From contig NZ_CP017181.1 in the NCBI RefSeq assembly GCF_001729765.1, positions 2,418,001 through 2,482,000 of the forward strand: a stretch of DNA of 64,000 bases, written 5' to 3'. Positions 38,870 through 48,197 of the stretch are shown here, in pieces. The position numbers and the translations under genes were made by a program. This DNA is from Enterobacter kobei. Lineage in GTDB: Bacteria; Pseudomonadota; Gammaproteobacteria; Enterobacterales; Enterobacteriaceae. The notes beneath the pieces are model-generated. The model was not told where the DNA came from. It searched no databases and saw nothing but the letters and a program-made list of their open reading frames with translations. How positions within the stretch are numbered: position 1 is the stretch's first letter; each line of letters starts with the position of its first letter.

Positions 38870-39319
38870 TCAGAACGGAGTGCTTCCGCTTATGATTGAA
38901 ACAACTAACATCAGAACTAAAACCGCAATGATGAGACCAAAAGCCAGTAACGCCGCATGAAAAGCGATCGTGGCCCCGGAAAAAAAGAGTGCCCCACTCA
39001 CGGTCCATTTGTTCTCTTTACGCAGGCCACTAATGAAAGCAAGTCCAAGCGACACGACAGACAACACTATTCCGCTGGCGATCAGTAACCGGTCGATATC
39101 TACTGGTTTCTTTTTCGTCTCAACGATCGGCTGCTCTCCTTTTAAACCAGCCATTATTCCTTTTTTTACTGCCGAAACCTTTTCAGCCACAACAACTTCA
39201 AGTGCTGTCGACTTTGAAGAAAACGGACCGAGGGTGAACTGAGCTAAGGAGAGAAGCAGCGCAATAACACCGAGCAACATTCCCACAGAACTAAATTTAT
39301 TCCGAATCAAGATTTCCAT
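38870..39319 (-). CDS. small inner-membrane protein of unknown function
   Basis: A 149-residue protein with about four membrane helices (residues 12-30, 76-98, 104-125, 128-146) and a soluble segment at about 35-72 that contains Lys/Glu-rich stretches. I do not recognise the family with confidence. E. coli has yddE between narV and nhoA; here that gene is absent and this one sits in its place, enclosed by two nearly identical BIME elements. Confidence 0.7.
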   Translation of the reverse strand: MEILIRNKFSSVGMLLGVIALLLSLAQFTLGPFSSKSTALEVVVAEKVSAVKKGIMAGLKGEQPIVETKKKPVDIDRLLIASGIVLSVVSLGLAFISGLRKENKWTVSGALFFSGATIAFHAALLAFGLIIAVLVLMLVVSIISGSTPF

Positions 39320-39340
39320 ATCAGTATGCCTTTTATGTTG

Positions 39341-39416
39341 TCGGGTGGCGGCTGCGCCTCACCCGACCTACGTTCGAACCCATGTAGGCCCGGTAAGGCG
39401 TAGCCGCCACCGGGCT
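39341..39416. repeat. BIME (paired REP) element, copy 2
   Basis: Same layout as the copy at 38788-38862: TCGGGTGGCGG, then CTACGTTCGAACCCATGTAGG, then AAGGCGTAGCCGCCACCGGG. Its end touches the nhoA stop codon. Confidence 0.85.
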
Positions 39417-40260
39417 ATTTTCCTGCCTGCGGATGCGTATCAAACCCCGCCATCACCGCCGTCAATTCTGCTAGTGTAAAGCCGTGCTTCGGATCGTCAA
39501 CCCCAAGACCAAACCGCGACTGCATCAGCTGATACAGCGCCTCTGCATCCGGCAAATGGATCTGCTCCTCCACATGGCCATTCTGCCAGTGGGTGAAATT
39601 GAAGTTGGTCAGCGTCAGCTTACCGCCGTCCGGCAGATGGCGGCACATCAATAGATGATGGCGGAAATGCGATTGCGGCCAGTGCGCCGACCAGAAGTTC
39701 CCCATAACATAATCACTGAAATATTGCGTCGTCAGGTCAAAGTGATACATCGACTGCCAGTGTTCATGATGGCGGAACTGCAGCACCCAGTCGTTCCCCT
39801 CGCTCAGCAGACGATACTGCCCGTGCGGCGTTTCCTGTTCTTCGTTAGCCAGCAGACGAATCGGCGCCGTCAGCGTCTGGCCGCCAAACCCAACGTCAGC
39901 AATCCAGCGTTCACCGTTAAGCTCGACCAGCAGCAGGCGGTGCGTACGCGGCGGCATCTGCGACGGATTCGCCAGGACCACACGCCCGAGCACGCTGCGC
40001 ACCGTAAATCCGACGTCACGCAAGACTCGCTCAAAAAGGCCGTTTTGCTCAAAGCAATATCCCCCACGGCGCGCGGTCACCAGTTTGTCCTCCAGGCATT
40101 GATCTTCAAGATGAATTTCGCGCGGCAGGACGACATCAATATTTTCGAATGGAATGGCGCAGTTGTGGTGTAAATGCAGCTCGCGCAGGGTATCGATATC
40201 TACCCGTGTGGGTTGCGTCCAGCCGATACGCGCGAAATAGCCAGTCAGAAATGGGGACAT
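39415..40260 (-). CDS. nhoA: arylamine N-acetyltransferase
   Basis: A 281-residue NAT enzyme that transfers acetyl from acetyl-CoA to aromatic amines and hydroxylamines. The catalytic triad is complete: Cys69 (RRGGYCFEQN), His107 (PPRTHRLL) and Asp122 (WIADVGFGG). The gene is divergent from yddH, as in E. coli. Confidence 0.95.
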   Translation of the reverse strand: MSPFLTGYFARIGWTQPTRVDIDTLRELHLHHNCAIPFENIDVVLPREIHLEDQCLEDKLVTARRGGYCFEQNGLFERVLRDVGFTVRSVLGRVVLANPSQMPPRTHRLLLVELNGERWIADVGFGGQTLTAPIRLLANEEQETPHGQYRLLSEGNDWVLQFRHHEHWQSMYHFDLTTQYFSDYVMGNFWSAHWPQSHFRHHLLMCRHLPDGGKLTLTNFNFTHWQNGHVEEQIHLPDAEALYQLMQSRFGLGVDDPKHGFTLAELTAVMAGFDTHPQAGK

Positions 40261-40367
40261 GCATCAGTTTCCTTTGATTGTGATGTTCTGTTTATAAACT
40301 AATTTTGCGCATTCATTTTGATTTACGTGCTTTTTCGCCATACTCATCGTGTAGATGAGGAGATCCT

Positions 40368-40940
40368 ATGAGCCACTTTCGCCCTGTTGAATTACGGCAT
40401 GCCAGCCGCCTGCTGAACCACGGTCCTACCGTACTGATTACCAGTCGGGACGAATCTCTCGACAGACGCAACGTGATGGCCGCCGCATGGTCAATGCCCG
40501 TGGAGTTTGAACCGCCGCGCATCGCTATCGTGGTCGACAAAAGTACCTGGTCGCGCGAGCTGATTGAGCGCAGCGGAAAGTTTGGGATTGTCATTCCCGG
40601 CGTAGCGGCGGCCAACTGGACTTACGCGGTCGGCAGCGTCAGCGGGCGCGACGAGGACAAATTCAACTGCTACGGCATTCCGGTCGTAAACGGCCCTGAA
40701 CTCGGCCTGCCGGTTATCGAAGAAAAATGTCTGGCGTGGATGGAGTGTCGGTTATTACCCGTTACCTCCGCGGCGGAAAAATATGACACATTGTTTGGCG
40801 AAGTGGTTTCGGCGGCAGCAGATGAGCGCGCGTTCGTCGCCGGACGCTGGCAGTTTGACGGGGATAAACTGAATACGCTGCATCATCTTGGGGCCGGGAC
40901 GTTTGTGACGAGCGGGAAGATGGTGAAGGCTCTGGATTGA
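40368..40940 (+). CDS. yddH: flavin reductase-like FMN-binding protein YddH
   Basis: A 190-residue protein of the flavin-reductase-like FMN-binding split-barrel family (SLDRRNVMAAAWSMPVEFEP, then GIVIPG). It probably binds FMN and may reduce flavins with NAD(P)H; no physiological role is known. Position beside nhoA and upstream of the pptA region matches E. coli yddH. Confidence 0.85.
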   Translation: MSHFRPVELRHASRLLNHGPTVLITSRDESLDRRNVMAAAWSMPVEFEPPRIAIVVDKSTWSRELIERSGKFGIVIPGVAAANWTYAVGSVSGRDEDKFNCYGIPVVNGPELGLPVIEEKCLAWMECRLLPVTSAAEKYDTLFGEVVSAAADERAFVAGRWQFDGDKLNTLHHLGAGTFVTSGKMVKALD

Positions 40941-41066
40941 ATTCATCAATGTCATTGCATTAAATTATAATAATTTTCTATGACATTTTATGTTTATCAT
41001 AATCCTGTAAATCGGAGGATATTTCTGGAGTTGCTGCGGATGCAAACTCTTATTGAGGAAATATCA

Positions 41067-41429
41067 ATGTCATGGAATAAAGAAGGCGCAATCTCCTATG
41101 CGAAATCGCACGCACAACCGAAGAGCACGGGTTATTGTGCTCACTACGTCACCGAAGCAATCAGAATGGGTGGGAGATTAAAGATTCCCAATACGCGTCT
41201 GGCAAAAGATATGGGACGGACATTGGTCAATGCGGGTTTCCGCTTAGTGTATGATCAACCCCACGCCGGAGACGTAGCCGTTATTCAGAATATTGTTGGT
41301 CACGATAGCGGGCACGTTTGCATATACGATGGTCAGCAGTGGATTAGCGATTTCATACAACGCACCCTGTATCCAGGGCAAGCATACCGTACTATGCAAC
41401 CCCATTATGAACTGTTCAGGCACGACTAA
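41067..41429 (+). CDS. putative peptidoglycan amidase, T6SS effector-like (CHAP/NlpC-type)
   Basis: A compact 120-residue protein from the ATG after TTGAGGAAATATCA. A papain-like catalytic set is visible: Cys24 (STGYCAHYV), His83 (HDSGHVCIYDG) and Asp95 (WISDF), with the AGDVAVIQ strand that precedes the His in NlpC/P60 and CHAP enzymes. There is no signal peptide. It overlaps by one base a gene for an exported small protein, the standard layout of a type VI amidase effector and its periplasmic immunity protein. No other T6SS gene is in the window. Function is inferred. Confidence 0.7.
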   Translation: MSWNKEGAISYAKSHAQPKSTGYCAHYVTEAIRMGGRLKIPNTRLAKDMGRTLVNAGFRLVYDQPHAGDVAVIQNIVGHDSGHVCIYDGQQWISDFIQRTLYPGQAYRTMQPHYELFRHD

Positions 41430-41854
41430 TGAAAATACTCTTCTTTGTTCTTTTCGCCCTGTCTCCTTTCGCGGTCGCAGAGAGCATCTCTGCACCGGAA
41501 CAGGCTGCGCTTAAATTCAATCAGTGGTATATCGCGCAGTTAAATCAGAATAAACCGCCAGTACTGAATCCCGACATCATGAATGATTACGTTACCTCAG
41601 GAACAATTGCAGCAATTAAAAAAATGTACTCAGGCGACAGCAACGAAAAAGATATGCCCGATGCGGATATGTTCATCAAGTCTCAGGATTGGGACGAAGA
41701 CTGGAATCAGATCACCGTCTTGCATTCTGAGTTTGATGCGGTTTGCACAAACGTTTATATCGCGTTTGGTAAAAAACAAGATCACGTTGTGGCAGATTGT
41801 CTCGTTCAGGAGAAAGGTAAATGGAAAATCCGATCGGCAACGCTGATTAAGTAA
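41429..41854 (+). CDS. exported protein, putative immunity partner of the amidase
   Basis: A 141-residue protein with a signal peptide (cleaved near AVA-ESIS, residue 17). The mature part has an NTF2/DUF3828-like look (ALKFNQWYIAQLNQNKPP, then VVADCLVQEKGKWKIRSATL) with two cysteines. Translation is coupled to the amidase gene (TAATG). A periplasmic partner encoded just after a cell-wall amidase would protect the cell from its own or a neighbour's enzyme; this is inference from context. Confidence 0.6.
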   Translation: MKILFFVLFALSPFAVAESISAPEQAALKFNQWYIAQLNQNKPPVLNPDIMNDYVTSGTIAAIKKMYSGDSNEKDMPDADMFIKSQDWDEDWNQITVLHSEFDAVCTNVYIAFGKKQDHVVADCLVQEKGKWKIRSATLIK

Positions 41855-41874
41855 AAGATGATACAAGGAAAAGA

Positions 41875-41902
41875 CACATGGTAGCCCAGGGACTACCATG
41901 TG
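41875..41902. terminator. bidirectional hairpin between the immunity-like gene and the EF-G gene
   Basis: CACATGGTAG and CTACCATGTG form a perfect 10-bp stem with an 8-base loop between two convergent genes. Confidence 0.7.
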
Positions 41903-41909
41903 CACTTCA

Positions 41910-44012
41910 TTAACTCTTCGCGCGCTTCGAAATAATCTCATCCGCAACATTCCGCGGTGCTTCCGCAAAATGATGGAACTCCATCGTATACGTCGCGCGT
42001 CCCTGGGACATTGAGCGTAATGTCGTGGCGTAGCCAAACATCTCGGCCAGCGGCACGTCAGCGCGGATAATCTGGCTGCCGTACTGCTCTTCCATGCCCT
42101 GCACCATGCCGCGTCGGGAGGAGAGATCGCCCATGATGTTACCGGCGTACTCTTCCGGTGTTTCCACCTCCACGTGCATGATCGGCTCAAGAATCACCGG
42201 ATCCGCCCTGCGAGCGCCCTCTTTGAAACCAAGGATTGCCGCCATGCGGAACGCCATCTCAGACGAGTCGACATCGTGGTACGAGCCAAACGTCAGCGTC
42301 GCTTTAACATCGACAACCGGATAGCCCGCCAGCACACCGCTGTTCATGGCCTCCCGCAGCCCTTTCTCAACGGACGGGATATACTCGCGTGGCACCACGC
42401 CGCCCTTGGTCGCATCCTCAAACGTAAAGCCACTGCCAGGTTCTGTCGGCTCCAGGCTCAGGACAACATGGCCATACTGCCCTTTACCACCGGACTGACG
42501 GACAAACTTACCTTCGATATCCTTCACCGCCTTACGCAGGGTTTCACGGTAGGTCACCTGTGGACGACCAATGTTCGCCTCGACGCCAAACTCACGCTTC
42601 ATACGGTCGACGATAATCTCCAGGTGTAACTCACCCATTCCGGAAATAATGGTCTGACCGGACTCTTCGTCAGTATGCAGACGGAACGACGGATCTTCCG
42701 CTGCCAGACGCTGCAGCGCGATCCCCATTTTCTCCTGATCGCCTTTGGTTTTCGGCTCGATTGCCAGCGAGATAACCGGATCCGGGAACTCCATGCGTTC
42801 AAGCGTGATAACGGCGTTCGGGTCGGTCAGCGTATCACCTGTGGTCACGTCTTTCAGCCCAACGCAGGCCGCGATGTCCCCGGCGCGCAGTTCATCCACC
42901 TCGTGACGGTCGTTGGCGTGCATCAGCACGATACGCCCGATGCGCTCTTTTTTTCCTTTCACCGGGTTATAGACCGCATCACCTTTACGCAGCACGCCAG
43001 AGTAAACGCGGATAAAGGTCAGTTGCCCGACATACGGGTCGCTCATCAGCTTGAATGCCAGGGCGGAGAACGGCTCATCATCGCTCGGATGACGCTCCGC
43101 GTGCTGCCCTTTTTCATCCACGCCATCAATGGCCGGCACGTCCAGCGGGGACGGCATCAGCTCAATCACCGCATCAAGCATGCGCTGCACGCCTTTGTTT
43201 TTGAACGCGCTGCCGCACAGCATCGGCTGGATTTCGCCAGAAATGGTGCGGATACGCAGGCCTTTAATCATGTCCGCTTCCGTCAGATCTCCCGTTTCAA
43301 GGTACTTATCCATCAGCTCATCGCTGGCTTCCGCCGCGGCTGAGACCATTTTTTCCCGCCATTCCTGGGCGGTACTGACGAGATCATCCGGCACGGGTGC
43401 ATAGGTAAACACCATGCCCTGAGTGGCATCGTCCCACAAAATGGTGCGCATCTTGATGAGATCCACCACGCCGGTGAAGTGCTCTTCCGCGCCAACCGGA
43501 ATCACAATCGGCACCGGGTTGGCCTTCAGGCGTTCCTGCATCATCCGCACCACGCGGAAGAAATCGGCCCCCGGGCGGTCCATTTTGTTAACAAACGCAA
43601 TGCGAGGAACTTTGTATTTGTTCGCCTGACGCCAGACGGTTTCCGACTGTGGCTGCACGCCACCCACGGAGTCATACACCATGACCGCGCCGTCGAGCAC
43701 GCGCATGGAACGTTCGACCTCAATGGTGAAATCCACGTGCCCCGGGGTGTCGATGATGTTGATCCGGTGCGGTTCAAACCCTCTGTCCATGCCTGGCCAG
43801 AAGCAGCTGACCGCCGCGGAGGTAATCGTGATCCCGCGCTCTTGCTCCTGCGCCATCCAGTCAGTGGTTGCCGCGCCATCGTGTACTTCACCCAGCTTAT
43901 GGCTCATCCCGGTATAAAACAGGATGCGCTCAGTGGTGGTTGTTTTACCGGCATCGATATGCGCGGAGATACCGATGTTGCGATAACGTTCGAGAGGGAT
44001 GGGTCGGGGCAT
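41910..44012 (-). CDS. fusA: elongation factor G, second copy (FusB/EF-G2-like)
   Basis: A full-length 700-residue translocase GTPase: G1 AHIDAGKT, G2 region [10 protein letters not shown]3 DTPGH, G4 NKMD, domain IV with [10 protein letters not shown], and domain V. All catalytic motifs are intact. It is not in the rpsL-rpsG-fusA-tufA operon but alone, beside a divergent ArsR-type regulator. The main fusA is expected elsewhere in the genome. Its N-terminus ([20 protein letters not shown]) looks closer to the duplicated EF-G of pseudomonads and Burkholderia than to E. coli EF-G. Role could be an inducible or antibiotic-tolerant EF-G; this is inference. Confidence 0.88.
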   Translation of the reverse strand: MPRPIPLERYRNIGISAHIDAGKTTTTERILFYTGMSHKLGEVHDGAATTDWMAQEQERGITITSAAVSCFWPGMDRGFEPHRINIIDTPGHVDFTIEVERSMRVLDGAVMVYDSVGGVQPQSETVWRQANKYKVPRIAFVNKMDRPGADFFRVVRMMQERLKANPVPIVIPVGAEEHFTGVVDLIKMRTILWDDATQGMVFTYAPVPDDLVSTAQEWREKMVSAAAEASDELMDKYLETGDLTEADMIKGLRIRTISGEIQPMLCGSAFKNKGVQRMLDAVIELMPSPLDVPAIDGVDEKGQHAERHPSDDEPFSALAFKLMSDPYVGQLTFIRVYSGVLRKGDAVYNPVKGKKERIGRIVLMHANDRHEVDELRAGDIAACVGLKDVTTGDTLTDPNAVITLERMEFPDPVISLAIEPKTKGDQEKMGIALQRLAAEDPSFRLHTDEESGQTIISGMGELHLEIIVDRMKREFGVEANIGRPQVTYRETLRKAVKDIEGKFVRQSGGKGQYGHVVLSLEPTEPGSGFTFEDATKGGVVPREYIPSVEKGLREAMNSGVLAGYPVVDVKATLTFGSYHDVDSSEMAFRMAAILGFKEGARRADPVILEPIMHVEVETPEEYAGNIMGDLSSRRGMVQGMEEQYGSQIIRADVPLAEMFGYATTLRSMSQGRATYTMEFHHFAEAPRNVADEIISKRAKS

Positions 44013-44081
44013 ACTATTTCCTTAAGTCTTTCTGACTTGTCTGTGACGACCGGGATGGTCGTGTATTCGTTCGTTTGCTAT

Positions 44082-44115
44082 AATAGTCCTATTGTACGAG
44101 TATTATCGAACTATT
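44082..44115. promoter_or_regulatory. inverted repeat between the EF-G and arsR-type genes
   Basis: AATAGT (44082-44087) is inverted against ACTATT (44110-44115), within an A/T-rich divergent promoter region with a TATTAT -10-like hexamer for the EF-G gene. It is a candidate operator of the adjacent ArsR-type regulator. Confidence 0.35.
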
Positions 44116-44173
44116 TTTTACGGGTTGACCTATTGTTGATATAGCTCAATCTGACGCCATACGCAGGAAAACG

Positions 44174-44473
44174 ATGATCCCAAACCACCCTGAAACAGAA
44201 CAAATACTGCTGGAAAATGTGCTGTTTGCCCTCGGCAACCCGCTCCGGCTGTCAATTATCCGCCGACTTGCTGACGGCGGCGAACTCAGCTGTAACGCGC
44301 TGCGCCCAGAAGATGTGGTGAAATCCACCATGACCCACCACTGGCGCGTATTGCGGGACAGCGGCGTCATCTGGCAGCGTCCGCAGGGACGAGAAAACAT
44401 GCTTTCTTTGCGAAGAGACGATCTGGATACCCGTTTTCCAGGGCTGATGGAGATACTTTTGCAGGCTAAATGA
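44174..44473 (+). CDS. ArsR-type winged-helix transcriptional regulator
   Basis: A 99-residue winged HTH protein: FALGNPLRLSIIRRLADGG, then KSTMTHHWRVLRDSGVI (recognition helix and turn) and a wing WQRPQGRENMLSLRR. No metal-binding cysteine pair is present, so it is probably not a metal sensor. It is divergent from the second EF-G gene, with 161 bases between, and may control it. Confidence 0.82.
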   Translation: MIPNHPETEQILLENVLFALGNPLRLSIIRRLADGGELSCNALRPEDVVKSTMTHHWRVLRDSGVIWQRPQGRENMLSLRRDDLDTRFPGLMEILLQAK

Positions 44474-44535
44474 TAAGAGTACGTCTGGTTTAATGCCCCT
44501 TAAAGATTTAAGGGGCACACGGACAGCGAAGGGAT

Positions 44536-44991
44536 TTATCTTACGTACATACGATATTCAATCATCCCGCTTTTTTTCGCAATCCAGTCGTACAATCGTT
44601 GCGCGCGATAATTGGCTTCATGCGTATGCCAGTAAAGATGGCTGGCGTGATGTTTTCTTGCTTCTCTCTGCACATATTCTATTAACTGTTTGCCCGTGTG
44701 TTTGCCCCTTGCTGTATCGCTGACATATAAATCTTCGAGGTAGCAATAATCGCTCTCGGACCAGGTCGAACGGTGAAAAAGATAATGCGCAAACCCCACC
44801 ACCTCTCCATTGCATCGTGCCACTACGCAGAATACTGGCTCAACGGGGCTGAAAAATCGTTGCCAGGTTCGTTCAGTCACTGCCCCGGACAGATTGACGT
44901 TGTAAAATTCCTGATATTTTCTCCATAGTGGCATCCAGCTTTCAAAATCACGTTCTTTAACTGCTTCAATGGTCACGCTCGTATTATTCAT
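44536..44991 (-). CDS. GNAT family N-acetyltransferase
   Basis: A 151-residue acetyltransferase from MNNTSVTIEAV (AGAGGCAAT before the ATG). It has the GNAT acetyl-CoA motif DLYVSDTARGKHTGKQLIEY and the C-terminal LYWHTHEANYRAQRLYDW. Substrate unknown. It is divergent from a MocR-type regulator about 150 bases away, which may control it. Confidence 0.85.
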   Translation of the reverse strand: MNNTSVTIEAVKERDFESWMPLWRKYQEFYNVNLSGAVTERTWQRFFSPVEPVFCVVARCNGEVVGFAHYLFHRSTWSESDYCYLEDLYVSDTARGKHTGKQLIEYVQREARKHHASHLYWHTHEANYRAQRLYDWIAKKSGMIEYRMYVR

Positions 44992-45155
44992 ATTGCCTCT
45001 GTGCTTATCCCGTATTTGTTTCAGGAAGAGTGTATTCGCTGAATGGCCCGTTTTGCCCCGCCAATTCTCATCACAAAGGCAGACCAATTTTTCATCCTGC
45101 TGCATGCACTATTGCTTTAGAATCAAGGGACACAGAGGGAAAAGTGGACAACATA

Positions 45156-46652
45156 ATGTTTAAGCACGCGCAGCTTGAAACGGTTAAGGCATGGATTTCC
45201 GACCCTGCAAACGGTTCACTACCGCTTCATGAAAGGATCCAGAGAGCGATACGCACATTGATACTTGAAGGGACCTTATCGCACGGTAAGGCGCTTCCTG
45301 CTTCACGTGCGCTGGCTACCTCATTGAATGTTTCGCGGGATACGGTTGAAGCAGCCTATTCCAGCCTGCATGCAGAAGGTTTTATTGAGCGGCAAACAGG
45401 CAGAGGGAGCTTCGTCTCTTCCAGCGCCCGGTTTTTAAAACCACGTATCCGACAGCATCCGCCAACCGCGGAAACACGAAAAGCAAAACTTAGCGCCCGT
45501 GGAAAGGTCATCTATGAAAGTGGCGGGATCCGCGAGTTTTCTTCGCCACGTCCGCTGGCGCCCGGTATCCCCGAAACCCGCCTGTTCCCCATTCCAAGCT
45601 GGGAGCGTCTTCAGCGGCAGGTCCTGAAGGAATATCAGCACAAAATACTGGAGCAAAGTCCACCGCAGGGCATGGAGCGCTTACGGCGGGCCATCGCGGA
45701 ATATGTCAATCTTGAGCGCGGGACACGTGCGAGTGCAGAACAGGTGATCGTTCTGACAAGTTCTCAACAGGCGCTAGCGCTCTGTTCACACGTGCTGCTG
45801 GACAACGGGGAGAGTATTGTCATTGAAGATCCCACCTATCAAGGGGCACACAAAGCGTTTAAGGCTGCCGGACTGCACCCTGTCCCGGTTCCTCTTGATG
45901 AAAAAGGCATATCCGTTGGCGCACTTAATTCGCTAACCGAACCTGCCAGAGCTATCTACCTTACCCCTTCTCATCAGTATCCAACCGGGGTGACACTCTC
46001 TCTTGACCGACGACTGGCCGTCATTGACTGGGCAAACCGTCACGCCGCCTGGATCATTGAGGATGACTATGACAGTGAGTTTCACTATGAAGGAAAGCCT
46101 ATGGCCTGCCTTCAGGGGCTGGATGCTTACAACCGGACAATTTATATCGGCACGTTCACCAAGTCGCTGTTCCCCGGGCTACGTATTGCGTACATGATCG
46201 TCCCCTCAGAACTGACCGAGCCCTTTACCATGGCCAGGACATTAATGGACGGCCATACCGCATCAATCACTCAACTGACGCTGGCTAAATTTTTGGAGGG
46301 GGGCCATTTTGGTGCCTATATTCGCAAGATGAGGAACGTTTATGTTGCTCGTCGCGACAAACTGGCCAGCCTGATGGACGAGTATCTTTCTGATTATGTT
46401 GTGTACGCAACGCCAGCGGGTGGCATGCAGATGCCTTGCCACCTGAGGCACGGGTTATCCGAGAAGGATATTGCCGCCGCGGCCCGTCGCGCTGATATTG
46501 ATATATTAGGACTTACCGGCTTATATGCAGGCAGCCCGGTATCCACCGGTTTTTTAATGGGATTTGCCGCTTACACCGAAAGGGAAATAGAAGACGCGGT
46601 AAAAAAGCTGGCCGCAATTTTCCGGTCATGTTGTTATCTCTCGCCACTGTAG
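45156..46652 (+). CDS. MocR-type PLP-dependent transcriptional regulator (GntR/aminotransferase fusion)
   Basis: A 498-residue fusion regulator. The N-terminal GntR winged helix (about 20-85, KALPASRALATSLNVSRDTV) is joined to a fold-type-I aminotransferase domain (about 115-495) with the PLP-Lys region TFTKSLFPGLRIAYM and IEDDYDSEFHYEGKP. MocR proteins sense PLP or amino compounds. A GTG at 45144 preceded closely by AGAGGGA is a plausible earlier start. It is divergent from a GNAT gene. Confidence 0.87.
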   Translation: MFKHAQLETVKAWISDPANGSLPLHERIQRAIRTLILEGTLSHGKALPASRALATSLNVSRDTVEAAYSSLHAEGFIERQTGRGSFVSSSARFLKPRIRQHPPTAETRKAKLSARGKVIYESGGIREFSSPRPLAPGIPETRLFPIPSWERLQRQVLKEYQHKILEQSPPQGMERLRRAIAEYVNLERGTRASAEQVIVLTSSQQALALCSHVLLDNGESIVIEDPTYQGAHKAFKAAGLHPVPVPLDEKGISVGALNSLTEPARAIYLTPSHQYPTGVTLSLDRRLAVIDWANRHAAWIIEDDYDSEFHYEGKPMACLQGLDAYNRTIYIGTFTKSLFPGLRIAYMIVPSELTEPFTMARTLMDGHTASITQLTLAKFLEGGHFGAYIRKMRNVYVARRDKLASLMDEYLSDYVVYATPAGGMQMPCHLRHGLSEKDIAAAARRADIDILGLTGLYAGSPVSTGFLMGFAAYTEREIEDAVKKLAAIFRSCCYLSPL

Positions 46653-46701
46653 ATACTCGACAGCAGCCCTGGTGGCCTGCGGACTATGCGCCGTACCGCA
46701 G

Positions 46702-46723
46702 GCCCTCACCGCATGGTGAGGGC
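46702..46723. terminator. hairpin between the mocR-type and lpxL-type genes
   Basis: GCCCTCACC and GGTGAGGGC form a 9-bp stem with loop GCAT between two convergent genes. No T run. Confidence 0.6.
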
Positions 46724-46734
46724 AGGATGCTCCC

Positions 46735-47736
46735 TTAGTGCTGGACGCCCGAGCGGTCAGTAAGCTCGTCGGCGGAGAGAATATCCGCTCGCGATGCCAC
46801 GCTCTTGCGGCGGGCGTACCTGTCCGGCTGGCCTTCCGGGCGCGTTTTGAAGCGTCGGTGGAGCCACATATACTGCTCCGGTGCCATCAGCACGGCTCGC
46901 TCGATAGCCCTGTTCATCTGCGTTGCAACCGTCTCTTTGTCAGCACCCTGCAACGACGCGCTGATATCCTCAAGAATAATCAGTTCGTAACCGGTTCCGT
47001 CCGCCCTGCGACGCGGCACGAACGGAATCACGGCGGGCTGAGCGCTTTTTACCAGCATATAGCTTCCTGCCGTAGTTGCGGCATCCGGGACAGCAAAGAA
47101 GGGTGCAAACACGCTGTTAGCCTTGCCATAGTCGTGATCCGGGGCGTACCACAGAATCTCATTCTGCTTCAGGGCGCGGATCATGCCTTTTAAATCATGA
47201 CGGTCCAGCATGGTTTTATTAGAACGCAGACGCCCGCGCGTCTGAAGCCAGTCCAGCAACGCATTATTATTCGGACGATAAACCCCAATCCCCGGGTTGA
47301 GCATGCCAAAAATCCGCGCGCCCAGTTCAAGGGTGAGAAAATGCATGCCAACCAGCACCACGCCCTTTCCTTGCGCCCTGGCCTGCTCCATATGCTCATA
47401 CCCGCACACGGTAAAGCATTTACGCACCCGCCACTCGGGCCAGAACCACGCCATGCCGGTTTCAATTACCCCCATCCCCACGGATTCAAAGTTACGCTGC
47501 AGCAAGGCTTCACGCTCCTCTGCTTTCATCTGCGGGAAGCATAGCTCAAGGTTGCGGCGGGCAATCGCCACGCGGCGAGAGAGAAGGCGCATAGCCAGCC
47601 GCCCGAGGCGATGTCCAATTCTGAATAACAGCGGATAAGGCAGTAGCATAATGAGCCATAGCGCGGCGATGCCTGTCCAGCTTAGCCAGTATCGAGGATG
47701 GAAAAAGGCAGGTGAAAACCGGGGTAATTTTGTCAT
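46735..47736 (-). CDS. LpxL/LpxP family lipid A acyltransferase paralogue
   Basis: A 333-residue late acyltransferase anchored by an N-terminal membrane helix (about residues 21-40). The catalytic H-x4-E is His132/Glu137 in [10 protein letters not shown], and YAPDHDYG and the C-terminal [13 protein letters not shown] are present. It is clearly of the LpxL/LpxP group that adds lauroyl, myristoyl or palmitoleoyl chains to Kdo2-lipid IVA. It has about 25 residues beyond the usual end (306 in E. coli LpxL). Its locus differs from E. coli lpxL and lpxP, so it is an additional copy. Confidence 0.85.
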   Translation of the reverse strand: MTKLPRFSPAFFHPRYWLSWTGIAALWLIMLLPYPLLFRIGHRLGRLAMRLLSRRVAIARRNLELCFPQMKAEEREALLQRNFESVGMGVIETGMAWFWPEWRVRKCFTVCGYEHMEQARAQGKGVVLVGMHFLTLELGARIFGMLNPGIGVYRPNNNALLDWLQTRGRLRSNKTMLDRHDLKGMIRALKQNEILWYAPDHDYGKANSVFAPFFAVPDAATTAGSYMLVKSAQPAVIPFVPRRRADGTGYELIILEDISASLQGADKETVATQMNRAIERAVLMAPEQYMWLHRRFKTRPEGQPDRYARRKSVASRADILSADELTDRSGVQH

Positions 47737-47894
47737 GAGAAAATTATCCTTTAACGTTGCTGTCCTTAATTGATTCTGTTGTCGATCTTTCCTAAGGATT
47801 TATAAAATGTCAGTCAGGAACGTAAAGTGTACCGGATAAGATTAAACTTATTTTTATCGTTTTTTGCGGAAAGAAGGCTGGAGAGGCAGACAAA

Positions 47895-47922
47895 GCCGGG
47901 TAAGACGAAGCGGCCACCCGGC
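47895..47922. repeat. single REP-like palindrome
   Basis: GCCGGGT...ACCCGGC around AAGACGAAGCGGCC, just after the pptA stop. Confidence 0.7.
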
Positions 47923-47929
47923 ATAAAAC

Positions 47930-48160
47930 TTACATTGAATATCCCGGTTTCTTAATCAGGTCATCCATCTTCGGGGCGATCTCGGTATCCCAGACCTTGG
48001 CTTTCCAGTCTGCTTCCTGAACTTCATTCAGCGCTACCGAAATGGAACGGTCTTTACTGTTAAGATGGCGCGTGATCACTTCGGCAATATCGGCCGCCAG
48101 CGCGGTTTTTTGTTCGTCATTGAGATCGCGGGGAAAGTATTTGATATCTACGTGTGGCAT
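47930..48160 (-). CDS. pptA: tautomerase PptA
   Basis: A 76-residue 4-oxalocrotonate-tautomerase-family protein from [13 protein letters not shown]; Pro1 after removal of fMet is the catalytic base. E. coli PptA is 77 residues and ends with the same KKPGYSM. The true substrate is unknown. The frame is open upstream, but Pro at position 2 fixes the start. It lies five codons beyond yncG on the same strand. Confidence 0.92.
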   Translation of the reverse strand: MPHVDIKYFPRDLNDEQKTALAADIAEVITRHLNSKDRSISVALNEVQEADWKAKVWDTEIAPKMDDLIKKPGYSM

Positions 48161-48197
48161 ATGCAGGTTTCCTGTTGTGGTTGAGCGCTTCACGTTA

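Noticed and set aside
38788..39416. Two BIMEs and the gene between as a transposon
   Set aside because: The BIMEs are ordinary REP pairs; there are no transposase gene, terminal repeats or target duplications.
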